NCBI GenBank assembly: GCA_027596195.1
Contig: JADGJG010000460.1
Span: 1 to 19,113 of the forward strand
Source of the DNA: Podochytrium sp. JEL0797
Taxonomy: Eukaryota > Chytridiomycota > Chytridiomycetes > Chytridiales > Chytriomycetaceae
Direction of reading: 5' to 3'
DNA: 19,113 nt
Part shown: piece by piece, positions 1 to 10,600 of the stretch
How positions within the stretch are numbered: the stretch's first letter is position 1
Layout: every line of letters starts with the position of its first letter
Notes under the pieces: model-generated
Seen by the model: only the letters and a program-made list of their open reading frames with translations
Database searches by the model: none
What the model was told of the DNA's origin: nothing
Program-made: the position numbers and the translations under genes

Positions 1-89
1 GGACGGAAAACCACCGTGAATTAACGCACCAGGCTGTTGTAGGAGAATGGAGGAAATGGGATTCAATCGAGATTTTTTGGAAATTCAAT

Positions 90-95
90 TTTATT
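90..95 (-). terminator. Poly(A) signal AATAAA (minus strand)
   Basis: TTTATT on the plus strand reads AATAAA on the minus strand, 22 nt downstream of the stop of the small ORF at 117-293. It lies in an A/T-rich stretch, as is usual for a fungal 3' end. Confidence 0.35.
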
Positions 96-116
96 TTTAA
101 TTTGTTGTTGTACAGT

Positions 117-293
117 CTAGTTTATTAAACTACGTAGCCCCCTAATCCTATGTATTATGCCCTTGGCTCTCTCCAACCGGCCAACCTCTTGACCAAACCT
201 CTCGGCCGCGTCATTTTTGATCGCCACCGCGCCAAACTTGGCATGCGCAACTGGACCCTCGTGAACTTGACCACGCAAGCCCGTGGGCGCCAT
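117..293 (-). CDS. Possible small basic protein or last exon, unrecognised
   Basis: This is a 58-codon minus-strand reading frame from an ATG at 293-291 to a stop at 117-119. It is rich in Ala, Gly, Arg and Ile, and its second half looks like an amphipathic basic helix ending RSLIN. Support for it being real is an AATAAA signal on the same strand at 95-90, about 22 nt past the stop, plus a composition less odd than the overlapping frames. The frame stays open upstream to about 326, so this could be the last exon of a spliced gene, but I found no clear acceptor. I recognise no family. It may equally be chance. Confidence 0.3.
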   Translation of the reverse strand: MAPTGLRGQVHEGPVAHAKFGAVAIKNDAAERFGQEVGRLERAKGIIHRIRGLRSLIN

Positions 294-948
294 TGATATG
301 CGATAAGTTGTTTGCGGGGGGTCCACTCAAGCCCCCCCAAATGGGGCGTATCCCGTTTTTATTTCCCTCGCCAGTTGCATGCACATCATTAAGCAATCCT
401 TCCTTCCCCTTTTGGCAGTGCCTCACGACCTGTACTGATCCCTGTGGAGAAACCGGCTTCAACGTTTGGTTGTTTTTTCCTGGCACCCCAGGTTTTTGTT
501 TTCACGGCCTTGGTACTCTTCACGGGGCCTGCTCCCCCATTCTTCAGGGGAGGTGGGAGTTGGATTTCTGTATAGTGTTTTTTGTTGGAATTCTGTTTGG
601 TGTTTTTGGTCGTTATCTGTTTGAGGGGAGGAATTCGTCTTTGCATTCTGCTCATTGCTCTTTCTTCATGTGTCTGTCGTTTGAGGGGAGGTGTTGAGTG
701 TTGAAGGGATTCGGAATTTTTTCTGTCTTCGATTTTTTGGCAAACTCTCCCACATGAATAGAACCGCGCATTTTTGCTCCCAAAAACACCAACTCCTCGC
801 GGAATCCAGCAAGCCGCATTCCGCTCGTCACCCTCAAGCCTCTTCATCACAGCTAACCGCGCAACACTTGAATCCGATCCAGTAGGGCGATGCTCATTCG
901 TGAGTGGTTTCTGGGTGTGTGCGCATTGCCTTTCGTGAGCGTGTAGTT
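294..948. other. Gene-poor spacer with repeated GGGGAGG boxes
   Basis: About 650 bp with no convincing gene. Overlapping open frames exist on both strands (for example 293-697 plus and 389-958 minus), but they look like low-complexity translation and lack splice or family support. The stretch holds three copies of an AGGGGAGG box: near 546-553, and inside a 13-bp repeat at 619-631 and 679-691. If the 117-293 ORF is a gene, this is its upstream region. It is also the 3' flank of the hydrolase gene. Confidence 0.5.
619..691. repeat. Two copies of GTTTGAGGGGAGG, 60 bp apart
   Basis: The 13-bp word GTTTGAGGGGAGG occurs at 619-631 and again at 679-691, exactly 60 bp apart. A shorter relative (CAGGGGAGG) lies at 545-553. 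AGGGG is the core of the fungal stress-response element bound by Msn2/4-type C2H2 factors, so a regulatory role for a leftward gene is possible but unproven. Confidence 0.45.
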
Positions 949-953
949 TTATT
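948..953 (-). terminator. AATAAA overlapping the hydrolase stop codon
   Basis: The minus strand reads GAATAAAAC here, so the TAA stop of the hydrolase (951-949) lies inside an AATAAA hexamer. If this signal is used, the 3' UTR would be only some tens of bases. The next AATAAA on this strand is almost 600 bp further down (363-358). Confidence 0.4.
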
Positions 954-2071
954 CGCAAGCCAAAAACTCGTTTTCGAGAATATCATGAAACTTTTCAAAC
1001 TCCTGCTCAAACAGCGCATGTCCACAAGCGGGGAACTCAATCATTTTCGCACCAGTATGTTTGGCCAAGTAATCCGAATTCGCAGGCCAAATCATCTGGC
1101 GAGGGAAAAAAATCAGCTCACGCACCACAAGTCGAACGCAAAAAACAAACCTGATCTGCCCTCCCAACAAATACAGTCACACGCGTCCTTCCCCCCACAT
1201 CCCTCAACTGCCCGGCAGTCAACCCATGCGACCACACTGCCCCTCTTTGTGCCTTCTTCCCCTCCGGCGTCTGCCGCGTTTTCCCGACTCCCCTCCGCAT
1301 CGTATAGTCTACCATAAAGGCTCGATTTGTCGCCCACCCGTCAGTCCACTTTGGCTTGGCATCCAACCACCCACGAGGAAAACACGTCCCCAACATCCAT
1401 TGCACAATGTCCGCGGTCGTTTTGAGCGGAATAAGACCGAGAGCGATTTGGATATACCCCCAGAAGGTCGTCCAAGAGGGAAGAACCGCATACCACCCTC
1501 TCGCGGTTGTGTTGATCAACGCGACGCCGCTGAACCGGCCCGAGGGTTCCAACAAAACCACGTTCTGCGCAACCATTCCACCCATTGAGTATCTAGGCAT
1601 TCACAAAAAGAGAGGGAGGTAAGGCGGGAAGGGGCGTCAGAGATTGGCTCGAAGTAACCTCACACACCACACACTCAAAACTCACCCCACGATCCATACG
1701 TCCCGCGATTTCGTCCACCCAGCCTCTTGCAGCAGCAGGACCACATCCTCAGCCAAGTCCCGCATCGAAAACGGCCGATCCCATTCGGAATCGCCAACAC
1801 CTCTGCCATCAAACACGCAGACTTCAACCGCGGGGTTCCTGAACCAGCACGCACGTTATTATTGGGGACACGTCATGATCATCCGCACGAACCTCTTCAG
1901 TCGATCGAGTGCCAAGCCCCACATGCGACAACTCTGTCCGCTTCCATTTATGAACAAGAGCTTCTTGGGCGCAGATGCGGAACCGTGGAGTTCGTAGTAG
2001 ATGCGTGTGTGTGGGGCGACTTGGAGGTGTGCGGCGATGCGCGGGGTGTGGACGAAGCTTGGTGACGCCAT
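949..2071 (-). CDS. Alpha/beta-hydrolase fold protein, 306 aa, four exons
   Basis: Four exons on the minus strand (2071-1893, 1838-1686, 1592-1151, 1095-949) join in phase to give 306 residues. The fold signatures are in order: an oxyanion-type NGSGQS turn near residue 42; the strand-turn VFDGRGVGDS shortly after; the nucleophile elbow G-Y-S113-M-G-G, completed across the second intron; the acid in VGRAD257; and the catalytic histidine in CGH284AL. The full Ser-Asp-His triad is therefore present and the enzyme should be active as a small-molecule hydrolase (esterase, lipase or similar). The substrate cannot be told from sequence. There is no signal peptide or clear membrane segment, so cytosolic action is likely. 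It is transcribed divergently from the zinc-finger gene. The first donor (GTTCGT) is less canonical than the others. Confidence 0.9.
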
Positions 2072-2554
2072 TTCTTGGTGCGCAAAAAAAAACAAGAGCA
2101 TTTTGCAGACGCGGTTTCGAATGATCGCATCGGAGCCGTTTCGGATTCGCACGAAAACTATGCAAGAAAACGGGACACGAGTTGCATCCACCCATCGGAC
2201 AGTGACACGGCGTTGACATCCACCTCAACAGACACAGCCACGTTTTGCCTGCTCGCGCGCGGGGCGCTCACGGATCTCATCAAATTTGAGGAAGTTCGCG
2301 TTATATTCCTATATTAATATTTGAATTCAAAGGAGCAGACCTTGATCTAGGTTTTCAAAAGGAAGAGTTCAAAAATGGTATTTAGTGCTAGAAAAGATCA
2401 GTCGTTGCTCGTAGACTACAGTCCCCATGTGTTAAATCGGCCATGAGTTGAATCGTTTGTATGAATTTCCGCGCTGCGGCTTGCCCTGAAAATTTTCAAG
2501 ATTTTTGGTTGAACCCCCACAGATTAGTGAATCGTGAAAAAGTGACATTGAAGC
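2072..2554. promoter_or_regulatory. Divergent promoter between hydrolase and zinc-finger genes
   Basis: About 480 bp separate the two divergent start codons. The middle is strongly A/T-rich with TATA-like words (TTATATTCCTATATTAATAT at 2301-2320), about 230 bp from either ATG. No gene is seen. The minus-strand frame that continues from the hydrolase to 2228 is a different frame from the coding one and looks like a shadow. Confidence 0.55.
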
Positions 2555-3622
2555 ATGCTGCCCTCCTTCTCGTCTTTATTGGCCATGGTCAATAGCCGCG
2601 GGAGCAATCCTTTCCCGCGGAGGGAAGAGGCGACGTCGCGATCCACGCCACCTCAACCGATCCCTCCCGCATCGCAGCCTATCAGCATTCGCAGGCAAAG
2701 CGAGCCTCATCATCCATCTCCACAAGCGCATAATGCTCACCATGAGGTGCTGCCACCTGACCAGCATGACCGCACCAACCGGGGCCGCGACGCGAATACC
2801 CAATCTGACCGCTCCTTCTCAAGATCAGTAATATTCTCGCCCACAATTCCTTCATCACAACAATACCCAGCTCCAATCGCCATTACTTCGTTCGATCCAA
2901 GATATCCCGCTCATCAAACGGACCAACTTGATCAGCAATCATCCTTCCACGCAACATCCGTTACGAGCATTCCCGATAACACGATTACAAGCGGGAACAC
3001 AAATTACTTCGACGTCTACAACCAATCCTCCTCAACTCCGAACAGACCGGTGGATCGCGCGCGTCACCGCCGCACACCGTCTCCGTACATCCGGCCCAAC
3101 AGCCTTCAAACCTTCCCGGAAGCCACGTTGGCCAACTACCCCCTTCGCGCACGATCCGAACATGAAAGCCTGGATCTCTCCATGTTGCATATCGGCCCTC
3201 ACCCGACTGGCTCCCACCCAGGACCTGCCGCTAGAGCGCTAGAATCACGTACTCAAAACGCGACGGAAGGAACGGACCTTCAACTCCCCTGCCCTTTTCC
3301 TCCATGCGAGAAAGTCCTTAAGTCCCAAAACAGCCTCAACAGCCACGTCAAATGCCACATGGGTGCGGTTTTCCAATGTCCACACTGTTCAACCTCGTTC
3401 CAAAGACGCCATGACCTGCAACGGCACGAGAGGTCCAAGCACATGCAAGGATCAATCGCGTTTGCTCATCAATGCGAGTTCTGTGGCAAGCAATTTCCGC
3501 GCTCTGACACTCTTCGACGCCACATTGGGGGACGCGTCGGGGGTTGTGCCACGAGTATGGGGAGGCATACAGCCGCATCCCAAGGAGGTGGAGGGCCTTC
3601 CGTTCGTGAAAGTGTGGGATAG
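2555..3622 (+). CDS. C2H2 zinc-finger protein, 355 aa, probable transcription factor
   Basis: Single-exon frame. Residues 1-240 are low complexity and disordered, rich in Ser, Pro, His and Gln, as in fungal regulators. Three consecutive zinc fingers close the protein: finger 1 is C246-x4-C251-x12-H264-x3-H268; finger 2 is C275-x2-C278-x12-H291-x4-H296; finger 3 is C307-x2-C310-x12-H323-x7-C331, ending in Cys instead of His with a widened last spacing. The linker between fingers 2 and 3 is long (CEFCGKQFPRSDTLRRH begins finger 3). Such C-terminal clusters bind DNA in fungal factors, and a nuclear role is likely. Targets are unknown. The ATG at 2555 is the first in frame. The gene converges on the acetyltransferase gene with only 23 bp between stops. 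Confidence 0.85.
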   Translation: MLPSFSSLLAMVNSRGSNPFPRREEATSRSTPPQPIPPASQPISIRRQSEPHHPSPQAHNAHHEVLPPDQHDRTNRGRDANTQSDRSFSRSVIFSPTIPSSQQYPAPIAITSFDPRYPAHQTDQLDQQSSFHATSVTSIPDNTITSGNTNYFDVYNQSSSTPNRPVDRARHRRTPSPYIRPNSLQTFPEATLANYPLRARSEHESLDLSMLHIGPHPTGSHPGPAARALESRTQNATEGTDLQLPCPFPPCEKVLKSQNSLNSHVKCHMGAVFQCPHCSTSFQRRHDLQRHERSKHMQGSIAFAHQCEFCGKQFPRSDTLRRHIGGRVGGCATSMGRHTAASQGGGGPSVRESVG

Positions 3623-3624
3623 CG

Positions 3625-3642
3625 TTTATTTTCGCGTTTATT
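3625..3642 (-). terminator. Two AATAAA signals for the acetyltransferase
   Basis: Two TTTATT words on the plus strand (3625-3630 and 3637-3642) read AATAAA on the minus strand, 4 to 20 nt after the acetyltransferase stop at 3646. Cleavage downstream of them would fall inside the last codons of the opposing zinc-finger gene. Confidence 0.6.
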
Positions 3643-3645
3643 TTC

Positions 3646-4236
3646 TTACACCTTCAAGAACGGCAATACAATAACTTTAAAAACCACACCAGAATAATCC
3701 AAACTATCCACAACAATCCATCCAGACTTGGAATGCGCCTTCAATGAAATTGCATTATCAGCAGCCACATCCGTCATGCCGATTTCAAAGCCGCGCGAGT
3801 GATACTCTGCAGCAAACGCAGAGTACATCTTCCGCGCCAGCCCTTGCCCACGAAACTGCTTGTCGACACACAGTTGCGCGACAAGAAGGTAATTCATATC
3901 GCGCAGAGGTTTCCCCTCAAAGTTGCATCGAGTGTCGACGGTGTCGACCAAATCTTTGAGCAGGTCGTGGCTGGCAGCATCCGCTCTCGTTGCGACCAGG
4001 ACATATCCGACAACTCTCTCCGTTCCATCGACTTCGGCAAGGGAGACAATCGCTGGCGTCGACTCGTGGATTTTGGCGAGGAATCTGCGCGAATACTCTG
4101 CCGTCACAAAGCCATCCGCTTCCTGGACCTCAACAGAAAGGAGGCGTCGCAGGTTTGCCATCTGCAGTGCCTTGATCTGGTCAATGTGTGCAGGCGTCGT
4201 TGCGAGGGCAACGCGCGCATCTGGTATCACAGTCAT
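3646..4236 (-). CDS. GNAT-family N-acetyltransferase, 196 aa
   Basis: Single-exon frame of normal length for a one-domain GNAT enzyme. Motif A, which binds the acetyl-CoA pyrophosphate, is clear: a hydrophobic strand LLVAQLCVD followed by Q127-F-R-G-Q-G-L-A (the Q/R-x-x-G-x-G/A signature) and a helix. Motif B fits the stretch after residue 150, with a conserved-type N161 and helix to about residue 170. The N-terminal half carries the usual VVGYVLV strand. The enzyme should transfer an acetyl group from acetyl-CoA to an amine; the acceptor (small molecule, peptide or protein) is not predictable. No targeting signal is seen. The start is the first ATG, at 4236. Confidence 0.92.
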   Translation of the reverse strand: MTVIPDARVALATTPAHIDQIKALQMANLRRLLSVEVQEADGFVTAEYSRRFLAKIHESTPAIVSLAEVDGTERVVGYVLVATRADAASHDLLKDLVDTVDTRCNFEGKPLRDMNYLLVAQLCVDKQFRGQGLARKMYSAFAAEYHSRGFEIGMTDVAADNAISLKAHSKSGWIVVDSLDYSGVVFKVIVLPFLKV

Positions 4237-4608
4237 GTTTTAGATTTTTTCTGCTACAGGGCCGAGATCAGGCGATGACAAATTCAAAGTGGATTGTAGT
4301 TACTGTGAGTTATAAGTTTCACCAACAAAAAAATGAAACTCACTGAAGTATCGACTAAACCGCGCTTATTCCAGCAGGCTCACAGTGGCACCGCTGTACC
4401 CAGCCCACAAAAGGACTTTCATTGGGTGAATTTACGTATCTTTTCCACACGTTAGAAAATGAAGAAAACGGGAATGAAAGCAAACACACACTGGTTGAAA
4501 TCAGCAACTACGCATCCCGATTATCCTCACCTACTCCCAAAATCAAAGACAATAGAAAAAGAAAAAACTGAGAAACCCCAACAGCAAAACGATGCGACAC
4601 CCCACCAT
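4237..4608. promoter_or_regulatory. Spacer: acetyltransferase promoter and 3' end of the giant gene
   Basis: About 370 bp between the acetyltransferase start and the stop of the giant gene, both on the minus strand. It must hold the acetyltransferase promoter and the giant gene's 3' UTR. A hairpin-capable segment lies at 4305-4343: GTGAGTT (4305-4311) pairs with AACTCAC (4337-4343), and nested GTTTCA (4316-4321) can pair with TGAAAC (4334-4339). No AATAAA for the giant gene was found here. Plus-strand frames in this stretch are not convincing. Confidence 0.4.
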
Positions 4609-7600
4609 TCACACGATATGACGCCCTCCACCACTCACACTCGCTCGAAAAGAGCAACCGAGTCCCGCCACAGCACCAACCCCCAATTCTCCTGCGCACA
4701 AACCAGCGCGCCCCCTCCAGCAAATGCAGGCACCAGGCCCCCCACCACTCCCGCACCCGACGCATGGGAACTGGGTTGGGATGACTCTGTCACTCCAGCC
4801 AACCTCCGAAACAGCGTATTCCACCATCCTCTTCGTTCCACTCCCACTTCCCCCGTTGCCTCCACTCCCCCAGGATCGCGATTCGCGCTTTCGCTTTCTC
4901 TTCTCTTTCGATTCCGGCGGTCCAGATGGCGGTTTGGGAGAGTGAGCGTCGCGCTTTCGCTTTGCTGATGGCTGCCTGGGAGGTGCTGGTGGCCCAGGTG
5001 GTCCAGGTGGCTGCGGGGGAGGTGGAGGGTTGCGCTTTCCCTTTCCTTTCGAGTCACCTCGATCATTCTTCAAGGGGGCCTCTCTCCGAATGCGCAAGAA
5101 ACGAGAACGATTTGCATTCGCACGAGACGCAATGCCAATCTTGACCGATGCAAGCCAATCGCGATACCCCGACAGAGAACGTCCCAACAAATCCTTGTAT
5201 GGACATGACTTGGAATGGCATCGGGAGTATTTGCCGCGTCCAACGTTGGTCGGCTTTCCACAGGCGCAGACTTTCGAAGAGTGCGCTTCCCCGCAGGCAA
5301 TGATGACCATGAATCGGTAGAAGGCCTCCTTCAAGGAGTGCTTCTCGGCAGTGGCATGGGAAGGCAGCTTCGCGATATTCTTCCAGCGTTCTGTGAATAA
5401 TATAAAATCAGTTTGTTTTCGCGTCAAAACAAAAAAAACACTCAACTCGACAGCTCATTCTTCCGCTTCCGTTTCCGCTTCCCGATGGCATCCGATTGGA
5501 AATCCGGAGAGTCGATGATATCGAAGCAGTTTCGGACGCTTTGATGGGCACGATGCAGCTGCTTCCGTCTCCGCTGGATCCGCTCGAAACAACCAGCCGT
5601 CTGCTGGTCGTACGTCATGATCTTCCTGAGCCGAAGGTGTTTCGGATACGTGTTGGGATTGGCGAGCCGGGTTGCTTCGTCGATGCTGAGCTTTGCGGTG
5701 ATCGAGGCGAGTCGCTGTTGATTGACGGTCTCCTTGGCCATCTCCGTCGCTTCACGAAGATTCCTTTTGGCTGTCGTCATGGCGGAAGTGATGGGGCGAG
5801 TCGGGAACTTGGCGGTCAGGAATTTGTCGCGAGCGTTGGCGTACTCCTTCTCGGCCGGAGCAACAATCCGCGCGATTCGTCTGTCGCGCATCGATTGGAC
5901 ACGGGCGTGTCGATCGAGCTCGAGGTGCAAGTGGTGAGCAAAACCACCCCCCACAAAGAGCACCAACCCGTGGCCGGCATTCACCGTGTTGAATGTGCTC
6001 AAGCCCTTGTCACACGATGCCCGCGTCATGGTGAGTTGAGAGGCATAATTCACCCCTTCCACCTCCAAGCTGTACATTCGCGTCGGGTTCATGAAGATAT
6101 ATGGAGACGGTGGAACTTTCGCGAGGTGTGAATGGTTGGGCATGGTCGCGCGGTCGTAGACCCAGGGAATGGATGGGTCCGATTTGAGGCCCTTGGGCTT
6201 TTTGTGGACCGCCTCCAACATGTTTCGCTTCTTCTTCTCGTGGTTTCCACTGTCTCCGATTTTATCGTAACGTGTGTTTGGTTGGTAATCGAGGACGTTT
6301 GCGAATGGCGTCGTGGAGGTGAACTGAGGATGTAAATTGTCGATACACAATTTCGATCGAAATGAATAAAAACAGTACTCACGCGACGCACAGGTTGGTT
6401 AAGAAACACGTCACCGTTCTCCTCCACGATCAATTTCGGGTCCGCCAACTGTCGATCGATATTTTGCAACGTCTCGGCAAAGTCAAAGTTTTCCCCGCGA
6501 ATGACATCGAGCTCAAGAACGCCATTCTCAAGAACGTCGTTCAACCTGTACCCCAAGAATTTGGTTTCTGGGCGCCCACTGTGGATCGCGAGCGCAAATT
6601 GACGAAGCGTCAAGTTGTGGGCCGGAGTCCATTGAAATGTTGCCGGTGGTTTGGGACGATAGAAACCAGAGGTATTCACGGACGGAAGAGCAGTCAAGAT
6701 TTTGACAAAGATATTTGAAGTCTTTCCGCCATCGTGGGAGCACGAAATCGTGATAGGACGTCGGCGGTTGTGTTCTTGGAGCAAACACATCTCCTGGCCG
6801 CCACGACCGGTGAAGTTGCGATTCGCTTGGATAACTCGAAGAGCCAGATTCCGTTTACCTTGAAATGGGAGAATCAATAAATAGAACCGCAGAACAGCCG
6901 AAAACAAACAACAAAATCCCAAACCGCGAAAGAAAAAAAAACAACCAAAAAAAGTCATGCTCACCAGACAGCTGCTCCAAGATGGTTTTCAAGTTGCCCA
7001 GGACGTCTCTGGTGGCGTTGAGGATGTGGCAGGAATCAGAAATCGGGTAAAACGCAAACAGCCCGTGCTGTTTCGAGTTGGCAGTCGGCAACTTGTCCAC
7101 AATGTCCCTGTAATCCGACAAACGTACCGACTCGCTCGTTTCGGATTTCAGAACTGGGTATGACTGTTGGACAAAGTTGTTGAACCGAGCTGCTTGTTCG
7201 AGGTCTCGCTTGGCTTGACTTTTCTCCGTTTGGGTTCCTCGTTGATTCTTCTTCACGGGGTTCCCCCAGTTGATGAGCAAAGGGGAGGAGTTCGACATCA
7301 TGTATGACGCGACATCTTCGTCAGATGCAACAAGATCCAATGCTTCGTCATCGTTGTTGTTGGGGGTGTCGTTGGAGAAAGCCTCAGCGACGAATCCGAC
7401 TCGAGACATGAAGGTGGATTGGCCCGAGACGCCCTTGATGGTTCCAATCAGAACTGGCCCGACATCCTCGGGTGTCATCCCCATCCAAAACGAGAGGCCT
7501 GCCACCAGCTCCGGAGAGATACCCTCCAACACAAGCTTCACGGAACCATTCCTGTTGTCATCCTTCCGGAACTCCATATCCATCTCAAACACGCGTGAGG

Positions 7601-10600
7601 TAACATCAATCGGCGCTGTTTGGTTGTCGAGACGCGTCTTCAATGCCTGGACAAGGTCAGCAGCGGCAGATGGCTTCACGATTTGGCGCACTCCAAAGTC
7701 GGTGGAAAGCTTGGAATACTTTTCAATCAGTCGCCGCACATGTGGACACTCGATGCCGTCTTTTGGTGTTGGGGGGTTTCCGTTCTTTGCCTTTGGACGC
7801 GCCCTATTGAACCAGCCGCGGATATCCTCCTTGGTCCGGCCACAGGTGTCGGCAATCTCCTCCAACATTTGCTCTGTACTGACAGTGCGGCAGTATTTGA
7901 ACAATGTGCACATGTACCTCTCAAAGTCGAGCTCAGCACCTGGCTCCAACTCGGGTTCCGGCTCCATTGCCTCATCCATCTCAACATCACCGGCAGCAAC
8001 ATGCACATCCCCCCCAGCACCCGCGTCGTCCGCAAACACACGTTTGAGATTGTCCAAAAATCTCTGCATCCCAGCGACTTTGGTAGCCCAGCTTGGCTCG
8101 TTCGCCATCGCATCCTTGATCAACAAACGATCTGAATCCTGCTCCCCAAAAATGATCTCCATCCAACTCGAAACCACCTGGGAACTCAGCTTGTCCTTCG
8201 CCACCGCCTCAAGGAACGACGTGAGACAAATAAATCGAATGTCTTGACCTTCCCCACCATCCACATTGGACTCGTCACCAAATTCCCCAACATCCTCCGC
8301 ACCAAGAACCCCCTCCACAACGGCATCCCTGCTGAGCTCCAGCACCACGAATGGGTGATCTTGAAGCACAACTTTCTCGACAAGACGCTGTTGCTGTTTG
8401 AGGGACAGTTGGCCAATCTCAAAAGACCGCACAGACTCGGAATCGGGATCGAGAGACTTGACGGAGGCAATCAGAATCAAAGCCTCAAACTTGCGCTTGA
8501 TATCGAGCTTCGGAGTGGACTGTCGATAGAGAAGGACAACCTCGAGAATGGCCAGGATACTCGCACGGCGATTCGACTGAGTGTCGCGACAACACAAGAG
8601 AATTTCGCTGCGAAGTGAGATCCAATCCGCCAGAGGATTCAACGCGCGCTTGAAGACATCTCCTGGAGGAGATGCCGTCTCCTCATCAAACTCCATGCGT
8701 CGAAACATTCGACGGAGAGTTGCATCGAACGAGGTTGACGCCAAAGTTTGGAGGTTGCCGTCACCAGAGCCGTGATCCCTGATGAATGGAAGACCGTTTC
8801 TCAGCGCGAGCTTGATGGAGGTGGTGTCTTGGTTCGAATGGACAAACTTGGCCGACACGTCGCAAACCTCGCGAAGAATGACGGCGGGAATGAAAATGAC
8901 GCGCACAAGGTAACAGACACAGCCGGCAAGAAGCCCAATTTGCTTGATGGCCTCCATTCGAGCAGTTTTTTGTTCGGGGGTCAGACCCTCCCCCGAGATG
9001 GCGACTGAAAAATGATTCAGAACTATGGAAACTCAAAAATGAAACCGCAAAACGAAGTCACCTCGAAACTTTCGGCCGTCCGTGATTGGGGGCTTACCCT
9101 TCCCCATCGCCGGCTTCTCTCCCTTGGGCTGATTGTATTTCCTGGCCCACTCTTTCACCAGCTCGTCGTTCGCCTCATTCGTGATTGCGACGTATTCTTT
9201 GACTTGTTGCTCCGTTAACGGCGGAAGAGGGTCTATTTCCATTGTCAGAAAACATCAAAAAGAAAAACATTATCAAGAGGACCCACCTGAGTTCTTCTGC
9301 TCCTCCCCCATTTTGCGCTCCAAGTTGGTGATTCGGAGCTGACGCGCCGATTCATTGGGCTGGAAGCGATTCACAAGGTTGAAATTGGAGCGGAAACCGG
9401 GGATGATTTCCTGTCGCTTGATGATGTCAAGCTTCGTTGTCTGGACTGCTGTCTTCGCGTCCCGTCTCCACCCCGAAAATTTGTTGTTCGCAAACAACTT
9501 CAACTCATTCCCCACAGAACGAACTCGAACCGATCGGAGTATGTTTGGCAGTGGCGTCGCAAACCATTCAGGTGGCGGCGGTTTCGGGTCATATCCATCC
9601 TTCCAATACTCCGCAAACGTCACCGACTTCCCTTCCTTCACCAACTTCCCTTCCTCCCAACTTTTCGAATCGAACCGAATCTCAATCCCCTTCCCACGCA
9701 AAAAACCTTCCTCAATCTGAGTCCATTTTAAAGGGTCCTCCTGATTCTCCACCGCAAAAAAATTCAGATCGAGAAAACACTCCCGTTGATCATCCCTCAC
9801 CACAACAGGACCCTTGTATTTGTCGGGGAGAGCCACACACAGAAATATGAGCGTCAGGTGTCGCTCCTGGGCAGACTTTTCGTAACTGTCTGGGGACATG
9901 GTGGTGTTGGTTTGGTGCGCGGTCGGGTTGAACTTGTCAAACAGAGAACGGAATGCAAGCTTCGACGGAATGGATTCGATGTTGCGGTTTCGAGAATACC
10001 ACTCCTTGATCAGTGGGGGGGTGAGACCGGCAAGGAATTTGCGGTCCCAGATTTTCGAGACGGCAAACACGGGTTTGGCGGGAGACGTGAATTTCCACTT
10101 CTCCATCGACTCAAAGACAAGGCGACTCATTGCATCCACCTTCCCGGCGGCACCCATCCCCCAACCGGCATCGACTGACTTGGTGTTGAGGTCGACATTG
10201 AGGTGGATTTTGAAGAGGTCCTCCCGGAACTTGTCGTCTACAACCATGACCCCCAAATGGCCTTCATCCGAGTCCATGCGCATGACAAACACTGCACTGA
10301 GCTCAGAAAGAGCAAACTGAAGGGCCAAGGCGTCAATAGAGGAGTGTGGCTGGTAGAAATTGGGTTTGGCCAGACGGTGGTAAAGAGGGAACCAGAGGAT
10401 ATCCCCGTCTTCCTTCAGTTTGTTGTCTTTCATGAGCTTGACGCAGATGAATGTAATTTCGAGGATGCCGGAAATCTTGGGGTTCTTGGTGGTTCCAGAA
10501 GGGTGGTTGTGGTTGTGGTCGTCGAGCTTGGCAATTTTCTCGGCGACAGCGTCAAAGCGGTTGGCCTTGACATAAAACTGGCAAGCTTCTTGAGGAACTT

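Noticed and set aside
293..697. A 134-codon plus-strand frame at the left end
   Set aside because: Phe/Cys-rich low-complexity translation of T-rich DNA, with no family look, splice support or poly(A) signal.
389..958. A 189-codon minus-strand frame beyond the hydrolase stop
   Set aside because: The translation is basic and low complexity, overlaps the hydrolase stop region and has no homology cue.
1226..1588. A 120-codon plus-strand frame over the hydrolase gene
   Set aside because: Antisense to hydrolase exon 3, which carries the nucleophile elbow and continues in phase.
7270..8247. A 325-codon open frame on the plus strand, opposite the giant gene's longest exon
   Set aside because: It is antisense to a well-supported exon with phase-consistent splicing on both sides. 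Its Ser-rich translation is what the opposite strand of a coding exon tends to give.
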